This document shows, piece by piece, positions 6,123 to 10,433 of a stretch of 11,373 nt of DNA. The notes under the pieces were generated by a model that was not told the origin of the DNA, did not search any database, and worked only from the letters and a program-made list of their open reading frames with translations. Source of the stretch: Candidatus Falkowiibacteriota bacterium (lineage in GTDB: Bacteria; Patescibacteriota; Patescibacteriia; UBA2591; JABMQE01); assembly GCA_013203415.1 (NCBI GenBank), contig JABMQE010000011.1:1-11373 (forward strand). The letters run 5' to 3'. Within the stretch, counting starts at the first letter, position 1, and every line of letters starts with the position of its first letter. The translations under genes were made by a program, and so were the position numbers.

Positions 6123-6725
6123 ATGGCTAAGCAGAAAGTTTCATCAAAAGAAGAAAAAACTGTTTTATTAGTTAAGCCAGATGGGATAAAAAGAGGTTTG
6201 ATTGGAGATATTATTGCGCGGATAGAACAGAGGGGTTTGAAAATTATTGCCTTAAAGATGCTTGAAGTTTCGAAGGAAAAAGCCAGAGGCCATTATCCAG
6301 GAACAGAGGAATGGATGATTGGGATGGGAAATAAAACTTTGGAAAATTATGAAACCTATGGGAAAGATACAAAAGATGAAATAGGAACAGACGACCCTTT
6401 GGAAATCGGTAAGATGATTTATGGTTGGAATGTGGAATATCTAACTTCCGGACCAATGGTGGCAGTCCTTATAAAGGGGTTGCATGCGATTACCATGGTT
6501 AGGAAAATTTGCGGCCATACTTTGCCAAGCAAGGCAGACATGGGAACAATCAGGGGGGATTATTCGGTTGACTCTCCGACTTTGGCTAATGAGCAAAAAA
6601 GGGCGATTAGGAATATCGTCCATGCTTCGGGAGATGAAGATGAGGCCAAACACGAGATTAAATATTGGTTTAGCGAAAAAGAGATTAATGATTATGACAG
6701 GGCGGAAGAGGATATTATGTTTTAA
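6123..6725 (+). CDS. ndk: Nucleoside diphosphate kinase, long form
   Basis: Transfers the gamma-phosphate between nucleoside triphosphates and diphosphates through a phospho-histidine, balancing NTP pools. Visible motifs: KPDGIKRG (18-25), the PMVAVLIKG strand (111-119), GTIRGDY (141-147) and the active-site NIVHASGD (164-171) with His167. The length of 200 residues exceeds the usual 130-155. The extra comes from a basic N-terminus, an insertion at about 60-108 (including EEWMIGMGNKT and YGWNVEYLTSG) and a tail after the active site. Longer NDKs of this kind are known in archaea and some bacteria. No Shine-Dalgarno precedes the ATG. All catalytic residues seem present. It is the last housekeeping gene before the attenuator array. 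Confidence 0.93.
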   Translation: MAKQKVSSKEEKTVLLVKPDGIKRGLIGDIIARIEQRGLKIIALKMLEVSKEKARGHYPGTEEWMIGMGNKTLENYETYGKDTKDEIGTDDPLEIGKMIYGWNVEYLTSGPMVAVLIKGLHAITMVRKICGHTLPSKADMGTIRGDYSVDSPTLANEQKRAIRNIVHASGDEDEAKHEIKYWFSEKEINDYDRAEEDIMF

Positions 6726-6727
6726 TT

Positions 6728-6736
6728 TGTGGATAA
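6728..6736 (-). promoter_or_regulatory. DnaA box upstream of the Leu module
   Basis: TGTGGATAA, the reverse complement of the consensus TTATCCACA, ends 4 nt before the -35 of the Leu-module promoter. One of only three perfect copies I found in the window, all directly upstream of module promoters. Confidence 0.6.
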
Positions 6737-6740
6737 CTAT

Positions 6741-6769
6741 TTGACGGAATTAATGTGATGTGATAAATT
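6741..6769 (+). promoter_or_regulatory. Promoter of the Leu attenuator module
   Basis: TTGACG (6741-6746), 17-nt spacer, extended -10 TGATAAATT with the hexamer TAAATT at 6764-6769. The expected start lies only about 4 nt before the leader ATG at 6780. Confidence 0.7.
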
Positions 6770-6779
6770 ATTATTACGT

Positions 6780-6848
6780 ATGAAGAAATTAATTAAACAA
6801 TTAGACCTATTGATGTTGGTATTGTGCCTTATGCTCATTTTGAGCTAA
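6780..6848 (+). CDS. Leu-rich attenuator leader peptide
   Basis: A 22-residue ORF starting MKKLIKQLDLLMLVL, with nine leucines (codons 4, 8, 10, 11, 13, 15, 17, 19, 21) read by TTA, CTA, TTG, CTT and CTC. No Shine-Dalgarno; the mRNA is nearly leaderless. Region 1 of the attenuator (6791-6809) is at codons 4-10, most Leu codons follow it, and region 2 begins right after the stop. This is the leuL-type arrangement in which a ribosome starved for Leu-tRNA stalls over region 1. The peptide is expected to have no function of its own. Confidence 0.85.
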   Translation: MKKLIKQLDLLMLVLCLMLILS

Positions 6849-6936
6849 AAGCTAGGTCTTTTGTTTAATTAAATCAATTTAGAAAAATAGATAGAATATA
6901 CAAAAGGACCTAGCTTAGTAAAGAGCTGGGTTTTTT
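6791..6936 (+). promoter_or_regulatory. Leu attenuator: competing hairpins and terminator
   Basis: Region 1 (6791-6809, AATTAAACAA...AGACCTA) pairs with region 2 (6854-6870, TAGGTCT...TTGTTTAATT). Region 2 in the form AAGCTAGGTCTTTTG (6849-6863) also pairs, with one missing base, to region 3 CAAAAGGACCTAGCTT (6901-6916). Region 3 also pairs with AGAGCTGGGT (6922-6931) and is followed by six Ts (6931-6936), an intrinsic terminator. So 1:2 plus 3:4 means stop, and 2:3 means read-through. Leu shortage should favour 2:3. Confidence 0.88.
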
Positions 6937-7003
6937 GCATGTTTATTAGTGAGTAATTTAGAAGATGGTGTCTATTCTCCCTCTAAGAAGGAGGTGATTG
7001 CTG

Positions 7004-7192
7004 ATGAATGGGAGGTGTAGTTGGTGTGGTGAGTATATGCAGAGTGAAGAAAGGGAGGATGGTTCTAAGTGGATTATTTGTCAGATTCCTGAGTGCAAGG
7101 AGCCGGATGAGATTCAGGTGAGGGAATCAAGAGAACAATGGCCAAAGAGCAGGGTTGGCCAAGGGAGTGAACCAGTACCAACAGCCTTCTGA
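7004..7192 (+). CDS. Micro-protein with C2-C2 zinc-ribbon-like motif
   Basis: A 62-residue protein beginning MNGRCSWCGEYMQ. Cysteines at 5, 8, 26 and 31 give the pattern CxxC-x17-CxxxxC, suggesting a small zinc-binding fold; the rest is charged and polar. It contains no leucine. The ATG at 7004 has an ideal Shine-Dalgarno (AAGGAGG, 9 nt away); a TTG in frame at 6998 is too close to it. It is the first gene behind the Leu attenuator and is followed after 11 bp by the next small gene. Its N-terminus NGRC-x-(W)CG resembles that of the first gene in the Phe/Tyr module. Family not recognised. Confidence 0.7.
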   Translation: MNGRCSWCGEYMQSEEREDGSKWIICQIPECKEPDEIQVRESREQWPKSRVGQGSEPVPTAF

Positions 7193-7203
7193 AGGGAGGA
7201 CAT

Positions 7204-7362
7204 ATGTGTACGCACGCAATAGGGGGAGATGACCGGAGGTATGTGGACGTTGAGCAATTCATCGAGTATCTAAGGAGGGCCAGGGAAAAAGACGGAAAGG
7301 ATTCTTCTCGGGTGATTCACAGTAGTATACATCCGGCGAAAGGGAGGGAAGATGCTAGCTGA
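7204..7362 (+). CDS. Micro-protein, second gene of the Leu module
   Basis: A 52-residue protein starting MCTHAIGGDDRRYVDVEQF, very hydrophilic, with Cys2/His4 at the start and a likely helix DVEQFIEYLRRAREK. The ATG follows GAAGGGAGGA. It starts 11 bp after the previous gene and overlaps the next by 11 bp in another frame, so the three genes form a tight operon. The stretch (V)DVEQFIEY is similar to LDVERFVKE in the first gene of the last module (10832-11014), hinting at a shared family. Function unknown. Confidence 0.6.
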   Translation: MCTHAIGGDDRRYVDVEQFIEYLRRAREKDGKDSSRVIHSSIHPAKGREDAS

Positions 7363-7549
7363 TTTCGACACTATCGAGACTCTCAAAGGTCGTGTTAGCG
7401 GTCCGAGGGATTCCGCATCAGGTCTGGGGTGGCTTGTGGAGCAACTGGAAGATGAATCTTTCGAGGAGCTAGAGCGCGGACGCTTGGCAGCGCAGAGAGC
7501 GAGAGCAGAGTTGGCGATCAAGGACCAAGAGAGGAGGAAGTCGGCATAG
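7352..7549 (+). CDS. Micro-protein, third gene of the Leu module
   Basis: A 65-residue protein starting MLADFDTIETLKGRV. The second half is strongly Glu/Arg/Ala-rich (ELERGRLAAQRARAELAIK) and probably one long amphipathic helix or coiled coil. The start ATG lies in a GGGAGGGAAG context and overlaps the previous gene by 11 bp. Eight leucines occur, so Leu avoidance is not a rule in the operon. A strong terminator follows at 7597. Family not recognised. Confidence 0.65.
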   Translation: MLADFDTIETLKGRVSGPRDSASGLGWLVEQLEDESFEELERGRLAAQRARAELAIKDQERRKSA

Positions 7550-7596
7550 CGGCGTTGAGTTGTAGTATGGGGCGGGAAGAACAAGCGAGTTTTATT

Positions 7597-7638
7597 GTGC
7601 TCGATATCCAGAAGACGGATGTCGAGCACTTTCTTTTT
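7597..7638 (+). terminator. Terminator of the Leu module
   Basis: GTGCTCGATATCC (7597-7609) pairs with GGATGTCGAGCAC (7617-7629) over 13 bp with a 7-nt loop, followed by TTTCTTTTT. Confidence 0.9.
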
Positions 7639-7676
7639 GCAAAAAGTTGTCTACATCGGAGGTATAGGGAGTTTTT

Positions 7677-7704
7677 GTAGGGGCGTATTGCAATACGCCC
7701 CTAC
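7677..7704. repeat. 28-bp palindrome, second copy
   Basis: Arms GTAGGGGCGTAT/ATACGCCCCTAC identical to those at 1041-1068; core TGCA. Here it lies between the Leu-module terminator and the Ile-module promoter. Confidence 0.9.
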
Positions 7705-7718
7705 GTTGGTTATTAACA

Positions 7719-7747
7719 TTGACATATTTTTTTAATTAATATAAGAT
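7719..7747 (+). promoter_or_regulatory. Promoter of the Ile attenuator module
   Basis: Consensus TTGACA (7719-7724), 17-nt spacer, TAAGAT (7742-7747). The expected start is at or just before the leader ATG (7756). TTATTAACA (7710-7718), one mismatch from a DnaA box, abuts the -35. Confidence 0.75.
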
Positions 7748-7755
7748 AAATATAT

Positions 7756-7821
7756 ATGAAAACCTTCCGCACAGAAATTATTATTGGGATTATTATTAGC
7801 CGCTTTAAGTGGAAGGTTTAA
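7756..7821 (+). CDS. Ile-rich attenuator leader peptide
   Basis: A 21-residue ORF reading MKTFRTEIIIGIIISRF and ending KWKV. Six isoleucines, all ATT codons, sit in one III-G-III block (codons 8-14), as in leader peptides of ilv operons. Region 1 of the attenuator is at codons 2-5, region 2 covers the last codons, and the stop is at 7819-7821. There is no Shine-Dalgarno and almost no 5' leader. A ribosome waiting for Ile-tRNA would cover region 1 and leave region 2 free. Confidence 0.9.
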   Translation: MKTFRTEIIIGIIISRFKWKV

Positions 7822-7877
7822 CTTAGCTTAAAATATTTATATAAGCTGGCCGCCTTCCACATGGAAAGCGGTTTTTT
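7761..7877 (+). promoter_or_regulatory. Ile attenuator: competing hairpins and terminator
   Basis: Region 1 AACCTTCC (7761-7768) pairs perfectly with GGAAGGTT (7811-7818). Region 2 GTGGAAGG (7809-7816) pairs perfectly with region 3 CCTTCCAC (7853-7860), reinforced by AGCTTA/TAAGCT inside. The terminator stem CCGCCTTCC (7850-7858) / GGAAAGCGG (7863-7871), with one mismatch, is followed by TTTTTT. All alternatives share region 2 or 3, so they exclude each other. Confidence 0.9.
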
Positions 7878-7908
7878 AGTTCTTTCGTTTTGGAGAGGAG
7901 GAAAAAAG

Positions 7909-8187
7909 ATGGCAGCATATTGTTTGTATTGTCGGAGAGCGGGGGAGGCCAGTTTTAAAAATACTGGCCGCCAGTTTGATGAGGAGGAAATGGGGGCTCT
8001 TGGCCATCAAATTGCCTGTGAGCGCGATCAGATAGAAAGAGAGACAGGATCGCGAGATAAAGCTCGCGGGGCAATTTTCGGCTTTGGAGTCGACGGGACG
8101 ATGGAGCGAGCTTTGTCTAAAAAAGAGGGAGAGCTTGCTGAAGATGGAAGAAGAAGGAGGCTTAAGATGTTAAGACGGAGCCAGTGA
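7909..8187 (+). CDS. Small zinc-finger-like protein of the Ile module
   Basis: A 92-residue protein starting MAAYCLYCRRAGEASF. C5, C8, H33 and C37 form CxxC-x24-HxxxC, a plausible zinc site. The rest is rich in Arg, Glu and Lys and ends in a basic helix (RRRRLKMLRRSQ), which could contact nucleic acid. The ATG is preceded by GGAGAGGAGG. An in-frame ATG at 7861 lies inside the terminator hairpin without a Shine-Dalgarno and is rejected. It is the only gene of this module and is closed by a very strong terminator. The Cys-pair start echoes the first genes of the neighbouring modules. Family not recognised. Confidence 0.7.
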   Translation: MAAYCLYCRRAGEASFKNTGRQFDEEEMGALGHQIACERDQIERETGSRDKARGAIFGFGVDGTMERALSKKEGELAEDGRRRRLKMLRRSQ

Positions 8188-8195
8188 CGTTCGAG

Positions 8196-8234
8196 GAGGC
8201 CCATCAGCCGTATGCTGATGGGCCTCATTCTTTA
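8196..8234 (+). terminator. Terminator of the Ile module
   Basis: GAGGCCCATCAGC (8196-8208) and GCTGATGGGCCTC (8214-8226) pair perfectly over 13 bp with loop CGTAT, followed by ATTCTTTA. Confidence 0.88.
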
Positions 8235-8263
8235 CCGTATGTACTGACATGGTTTTTATAACG

Positions 8264-8340
8264 GAGACGCACCCTCTCGACCCTGCTCCTCTCGGCCCGG
8301 CTCGAGGCCTACGGCGAGGGCTTTGCAAGTATTGCGTCTC
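8264..8340. repeat. Nested palindromic repeat
   Basis: Outer arms GAGACGCA (8264-8271) and TGCGTCTC (8333-8340) enclose a second repeat (8277-8320) related to the one at 5947-5990: TCGACC-C/T-TGCTCCTCTCG followed by CTCGAGG. It looks like one palindromic element inserted in another. No gene is seen in 8235-8354. Confidence 0.65.
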
Positions 8341-8354
8341 TACGGTTCGTTTTT

Positions 8355-8363
8355 TTATCCACA
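8355..8363 (+). promoter_or_regulatory. DnaA box upstream of the Phe/Tyr module
   Basis: Perfect TTATCCACA, 9 nt before the -35 of the module promoter. The same 9-nt spacing is seen at 10246-10254. Confidence 0.65.
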
Positions 8364-8372
8364 CTTATAGGC

Positions 8373-8401
8373 TTGACAGAATTTTAATGCTTTGATAGGA
8401 T
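8373..8401 (+). promoter_or_regulatory. Promoter of the Phe/Tyr attenuator module
   Basis: TTGACA (8373-8378), 17-nt spacer, extended -10 TGATAGGAT with the hexamer at 8396-8401. The leader ATG follows 10 nt later. Confidence 0.8.
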
Positions 8402-8410
8402 ATAATTAAT

Positions 8411-8461
8411 ATGAAAAGCAACCAATGGTTTAATTTTTTTTATTTTTATTTCACCGATTAA
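8411..8461 (+). CDS. Phe/Tyr-rich attenuator leader peptide
   Basis: A 16-residue ORF, MKSNQWFNFFYFYFTD. Five Phe and two Tyr occupy seven of codons 7-14, closely like PheL of E. coli. There is no Shine-Dalgarno. The stop codon (8459-8461) lies within a small CGATT/AATCG hairpin, so a ribosome reaching it would mask the start of region 2. The start MKxNQ resembles the Trp leader at 9646. Confidence 0.9.
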   Translation: MKSNQWFNFFYFYFTD

Positions 8462-8541
8462 GAATCGACTAGTTTTTCATATATAAAAAATAGAGTTTTT
8501 AAAGGGAAAACAGCCGGTTCTTGCAAGAATCGGTGTTTTTG
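8455..8541 (+). promoter_or_regulatory. Phe/Tyr attenuator: antiterminator and terminator
   Basis: Region 2 (8460-8478, AAGAATCGACTAGTTTTTC) can pair with region 3 (8504-8522, GGGAAAACAGCCGGTTCTT) over 19 positions with three mismatches. Region 3 also forms the terminator CCGGTTCT (8514-8521) / AGAATCGG (8526-8533), followed by TGTTTTTG. The first hairpin is CGATT/AATCG at 8455-8467. Confidence 0.85.
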
Positions 8542-8546
8542 TTTGT

Positions 8547-8592
8547 ACACGGATAGCCACGGATTACTACGGATAGACACGGATCACGGATT
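8547..8592. repeat. ACGGAT short tandem repeat
   Basis: Five copies of ACGGAT at 8549, 8559, 8569, 8579 and 8586 (period 10, last step 7), in the untranslated leader of the Phe/Tyr operon. The following stretch to 8671 holds no other signal I recognise. Confidence 0.75.
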
Positions 8593-8671
8593 ATTTATAA
8601 TATATTAAGTTTGTTCGTTAGTTATATCGTAGAGGTTGTATCAGGAGTGCAGTAGAGAGAGGAGGAGAGAG

Positions 8672-8863
8672 TTGAGTAATGTAAACGGACGTTGCGTTTG
8701 CGGGGGTCCCCTGCAGAACTATCAGGTGAAAAAGGCAGGGGGGGAAAGATCATTGTTTCGAGATGTCCCAAGGGATGTATTGATGGGACTCTCTATGCTC
8801 GATATGGGACGGATTTCTCTCATGTCGACTGGGAGTAGTGCGCTGCCATTTGTGGCGGTGTAG
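8672..8863 (+). CDS. Micro-protein with CxC motif, Phe/Tyr module gene 1
   Basis: A 63-residue protein (TTG start) reading MSNVNGRCVCGGPLQNYQ at the N-terminus, then a basic stretch and a mildly hydrophobic C-terminal half. TTG at 8672 is chosen because the Shine-Dalgarno GGAGGAGAG lies just upstream; a TTG at 8636 has a weaker one. VNGRC-VCG resembles MNGRC-SWCG of the first Leu-module gene, suggesting related micro-proteins. The next gene follows after 14 bp. Family not recognised. Confidence 0.6.
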   Translation: MSNVNGRCVCGGPLQNYQVKKAGGERSLFRDVPRDVLMGLSMLDMGRISLMSTGSSALPFVAV

Positions 8864-8877
8864 ACAAGGAGGTGCGA

Positions 8878-9195
8878 ATGAACGCGACGGCAGAAGTGAG
8901 AGAGGGCAATGGGGACGACGGGTTTACAAGGGCAGAGGTGTATCTCTCCAAGGACCCTTGCCAGCAAGGAAAGTTTGTGCGAACAGCTATTCTCGCTGGT
9001 TTGAACCCTCGTGTGTGTGAGAATCACGAAGGTTATCGATGGGGAACTTGGCGGACTGTTGAAGGTTCCCTCAGGAGAATCGTTAACCTTTTCGAACTTG
9101 GGGGCCGGGTGGTGAGGATATTGGTGGTTGAGGCCGGGCGTCAGCCAATCGAGCTTAAGCGGCCAATGCCGCCACTTCGCAAGATGTTTTGGTGA
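8878..9195 (+). CDS. Small protein, Phe/Tyr module gene 2
   Basis: A 105-residue protein starting MNATAEVREGNGDDGF, the largest in the array. It looks globular, with a probable strand IVNLF / RVVRILVVEAG and a basic, proline-containing C-terminus ending PPLRKMFW. Two cysteines (KDPCQQG and RVCENHEG) are near a His. The Shine-Dalgarno AAGGAGG is 5 nt before the ATG; a GTG two codons earlier overlaps it. The stop TGA overlaps the next start as GTGA. Base composition is clearly more GC-rich than in the housekeeping genes. Family not recognised. Confidence 0.65.
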   Translation: MNATAEVREGNGDDGFTRAEVYLSKDPCQQGKFVRTAILAGLNPRVCENHEGYRWGTWRTVEGSLRRIVNLFELGGRVVRILVVEAGRQPIELKRPMPPLRKMFW

Positions 9196-9266
9196 CGGAA
9201 AGGGGCGATGAGGTTTCGAACATGGACCTTCCGGGTGTCGAGAGGGTCTACAAACATAAGGAGTGA
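9192..9266 (+). CDS. 24-aa micro-protein, Phe/Tyr module gene 3
   Basis: A tiny ORF starting at the GTG of GTGA, so its start overlaps the stop of the previous gene by 4 bp, the classic sign of coupling. It begins MTERGDEVSNMDLPG and ends VYKHKE. Its last codons (AAGGAG) are the Shine-Dalgarno of the next gene, which begins 4 bp after its stop. The position fills the gap between genes 2 and 4 exactly. Function unknown; it may act only to couple translation. Confidence 0.5.
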   Translation: MTERGDEVSNMDLPGVERVYKHKE

Positions 9267-9270
9267 AGAC

Positions 9271-9495
9271 ATGGAACAGCGGCAAGCAGTTGCGACGACG
9301 GCTGAGCCGGTCGAGAGGTCGGTGACGGATTTGATGCAGCAGGTGACGGCAGAAGCGCGGGATGGGGGCAATCCTTACGCGACACTAACGCGGAAGAATG
9401 TTGAGTCCTCGAGTTTGACGAGAGAAGAGCAGGCAAGAGTGCTAGCCAGCGCTGATAGGCTGGGTGTTGAGCTGGACCCTGGAGACGAGGACTAG
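9271..9495 (+). CDS. Small acidic protein, Phe/Tyr module gene 4
   Basis: A 74-residue protein beginning MEQRQAVATTAEPVERS, with helices likely around SVTDLMQQVTAEARD and SSLTREEQARVLASADRL, and an acidic end (DPGDED). It has no Phe and one Tyr. The ATG at 9271 has AAGGAG at 7 nt; the longer frame back to 9208 overlaps gene 3 and is rejected. It is the last gene of a four-gene operon and is followed by a 13-bp hairpin. Family not recognised. Confidence 0.65.
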   Translation: MEQRQAVATTAEPVERSVTDLMQQVTAEARDGGNPYATLTRKNVESSSLTREEQARVLASADRLGVELDPGDED

Positions 9496-9532
9496 GCGAT
9501 TCCTCGCGATGATATGTTTCGGCGACGTTTAG

Positions 9533-9580
9533 GGTTGGGTGAGCAGCGCACGAGTTGCTCACCCAACCTCTCTATCTATT
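9533..9580 (+). terminator. Terminator of the Phe/Tyr module
   Basis: GGTTGGGTGAGCA (9533-9545) and TGCTCACCCAACC (9556-9568) pair perfectly over 13 bp. The following TCTCTATCTATT is only a weak T-tract. Confidence 0.75.
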
Positions 9581-9645
9581 ATTAAACTTTAGCATGGAAG
9601 AATTTGTGTGCTTAAGTGTAATAATAGATTATCATTATAGAGTAT

Positions 9646-9717
9646 ATGAAAATTAACCAACAAACTTGGTGGTGGGAAAAGATTCATGACAGTGAGTTGG
9701 TTTTTTATAGAAGCTGA
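9646..9717 (+). CDS. Trp-rich attenuator leader peptide
   Basis: A 23-residue ORF starting MKINQQTWWWEKIHD and ending VFYRS. Three tandem Trp codons (8-10, TGG TGG TGG) exceed the two of E. coli TrpL. Region 1 lies at codons 4-6, just upstream of the Trp codons, and region 2 covers codons 16-20, with the stop at 9715-9717. There is no Shine-Dalgarno. The promoter is less clear than in other modules; candidates are TAGATT (9625-9630) and TATAGA (9636-9641). In Trp shortage a stalled ribosome covers region 1 and leaves region 2 free; otherwise the ribosome moves over region 2. Confidence 0.9.
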   Translation: MKINQQTWWWEKIHDSELVFYRS

Positions 9718-9838
9718 TAAACCCCGTCATCCCAGTCATTCGACGGGACATGGTTCGACAGGGCAGGCGCTGAAAGATAAATTTCAGTATTTCCCTAGAA
9801 CAAAGAACCGGCTCACAAATGTCGGTTCTTTGTTTTTT
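9655..9838 (+). promoter_or_regulatory. Trp attenuator with a repeat in its loop
   Basis: Region 1 AACCAAC (9655-9661) pairs with GTTGGTT (9696-9702). Region 2 GTGAGTTGGTT (9692-9702) pairs with region 3 AACCGGCTCAC (9806-9816) including two G-U pairs, and can extend further. The terminator CAAAGAACCG (9801-9810) / CGGTTCTTTG (9823-9832) is perfect and followed by six Ts. Between regions 2 and 3 sit about 80 nt with their own hairpins, CCCGTC/GACGGG and CTGAAA/TTTCAG, and a piece (TTCGACAGGGCAGGC) matching 14 of 15 bases of a repeat near 5980. Confidence 0.9.
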
Positions 9839-9865
9839 GTTCTTTTTAGAGAGGAGGGAGTTAGT

Positions 9866-10048
9866 ATGCCAGAGCGAGTGATTAAGCCGCCTACTTGCGA
9901 GCATCATCCTGGCCAAAAGAAGGAATGGAGGCCGGGAGTTATAAGAAAGACATCAGGTTTTGGGCAAAGTCCCGAGATCCTACCGGGCAAGTATGTCTGC
10001 TTAGAGTGCGAGAAGGAAAAGGAGAAAGGAGGTGGGTCCTGTGTATGA
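9866..10048 (+). CDS. Micro-protein with Cys/His zinc-like motif, Trp module gene 1
   Basis: A 60-residue protein starting MPERVIKPPTCEHHPGQKK. C11, H13 and H14 near the start and C45/C48 (YVCLECEKEK) suggest a zinc ribbon; a further Cys is at 59. It has a single Trp. The ATG at 9866 has GAGGAGGG upstream. The frame could extend to 9686, but that would run through the terminator and leader, so the shorter start is chosen. The stop overlaps the GTG start of the next gene by 8 bp. Family not recognised. Confidence 0.68.
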   Translation: MPERVIKPPTCEHHPGQKKEWRPGVIRKTSGFGQSPEILPGKYVCLECEKEKEKGGGSCV

Positions 10049-10136
10049 CCATTATGGCATCCCTTACGACCACGAAGATCATGGGAGTGCCTGTTGTCAG
10101 TATGATGAGTATGACGACTGGGAGGACTGGTGTTAG
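10041..10136 (+). CDS. 31-aa acidic, Tyr/Trp-rich micro-protein, Trp module gene 2
   Basis: A GTG-initiated ORF beginning MYDHYGIPYDHEDHG and ending DDWEDWC. It is extremely rich in Asp/Glu, Tyr and His, with a Cys pair (18-19) and a terminal Cys. AAAGGAGGTG is placed well upstream of the GTG, and the ORF overlaps the preceding gene by 8 bp. A terminator starts 3 bp after its stop, so it fits exactly between gene 1 and the terminator. The composition could suit metal binding; nothing more can be said. Confidence 0.55.
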   Translation: MYDHYGIPYDHEDHGSACCQYDEYDDWEDWC

Positions 10137-10138
10137 CT

Positions 10139-10181
10139 GGGGCTTGGTTAGGCGATGTATGTCTGACCAAGCCCCTTTTTT
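10139..10181 (+). terminator. Terminator of the Trp module
   Basis: GGGGCTTGGT (10139-10148) and ACCAAGCCCC (10166-10175) pair perfectly, followed by six Ts. Confidence 0.92.
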
Positions 10182-10245
10182 GTCTTTTGGTTTTCGTTGG
10201 GGTCCCTCGACGTTGCTCGGGATTGCCTTCCTGTGGGAAGGCAAG

Positions 10246-10254
10246 TTATCCACA
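10246..10254 (+). promoter_or_regulatory. DnaA box upstream of the fifth module
   Basis: Perfect TTATCCACA, 9 nt before a -35 TTGACT, the same spacing as in the Phe/Tyr module. A small palindrome GCCTTCC/GGAAGGC lies just upstream (10225-10242). Confidence 0.65.
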
Positions 10255-10263
10255 TCTTTGAAC

Positions 10264-10292
10264 TTGACTTTATTTTTTAGCAGTGTTATCTT
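10264..10292 (+). promoter_or_regulatory. Promoter of the fifth (Arg or Ile) leader
   Basis: TTGACT (10264-10269), 17-nt spacer, extended -10 TGTTATCTT with the hexamer TATCTT at 10287-10292. A second extended -10, TGTTAGAAT (hexamer 10326-10331), sits 7 nt before the leader ATG and would give a leaderless start. Confidence 0.65.
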
Positions 10293-10337
10293 TTGTATTA
10301 GTATATAAAAAAGAAGTAGCTTTGTTAGAATATATTT

Positions 10338-10433
10338 ATGATTAATTTAAGCCGGACAATTATTAGGCGCTATTTGCCACTTAATTGTTCTAAATCTGTT
10401 ATGGGTTTAGGGTCGGCTTCTTGCTTATCATAA
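10338..10433 (+). CDS. Fifth leader peptide, Arg or Ile candidate
   Basis: A 31-residue ORF starting MINLSRTIIRRYLPL. The codons just after region 1 are ATT ATT AGG CGC, so Arg (with CGG at codon 6) or Ile is the likely sensed amino acid. The bias is weaker than in the other leaders, and the later part is Ser-rich. Region 2 falls at codons 25-28, before the stop at 10431-10433. No Shine-Dalgarno. Called from its placement relative to the hairpins. Confidence 0.55.
   Translation: MINLSRTIIRRYLPLNCSKSVMGLGSASCLS

Noticed and set aside
7861..7908. In-frame upstream ATG of the Ile-module gene
   Set aside because: It lies inside the terminator hairpin without a Shine-Dalgarno; the ATG at 7909 has a strong one.
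8722..9285. 187-codon minus-strand ORF
   Set aside because: Antisense to four closely packed plus-strand genes with Shine-Dalgarno sites; no start signal seen.
9686..9865. N-terminal extension of the Trp-module gene in the same frame
   Set aside because: It runs through the leader end, the inserted repeat and the terminator; the start at 9866 has a good Shine-Dalgarno.
7004..10136. Idea that effectors avoid the amino acid sensed by their leader
   Set aside because: The first Leu-module protein has no Leu, but the third has eight; the Trp-module proteins contain Trp. Not a general rule.
6728..10254. Replication origin
   Set aside because: DnaA boxes are kilobases apart and each hugs a promoter; there is no clustered box array and no dnaA or dnaN nearby.
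10041..10308. Long plus-strand frame from 9895 to 10308
   Set aside because: It overlaps two better-supported micro-genes and the Trp-module terminator in another frame.
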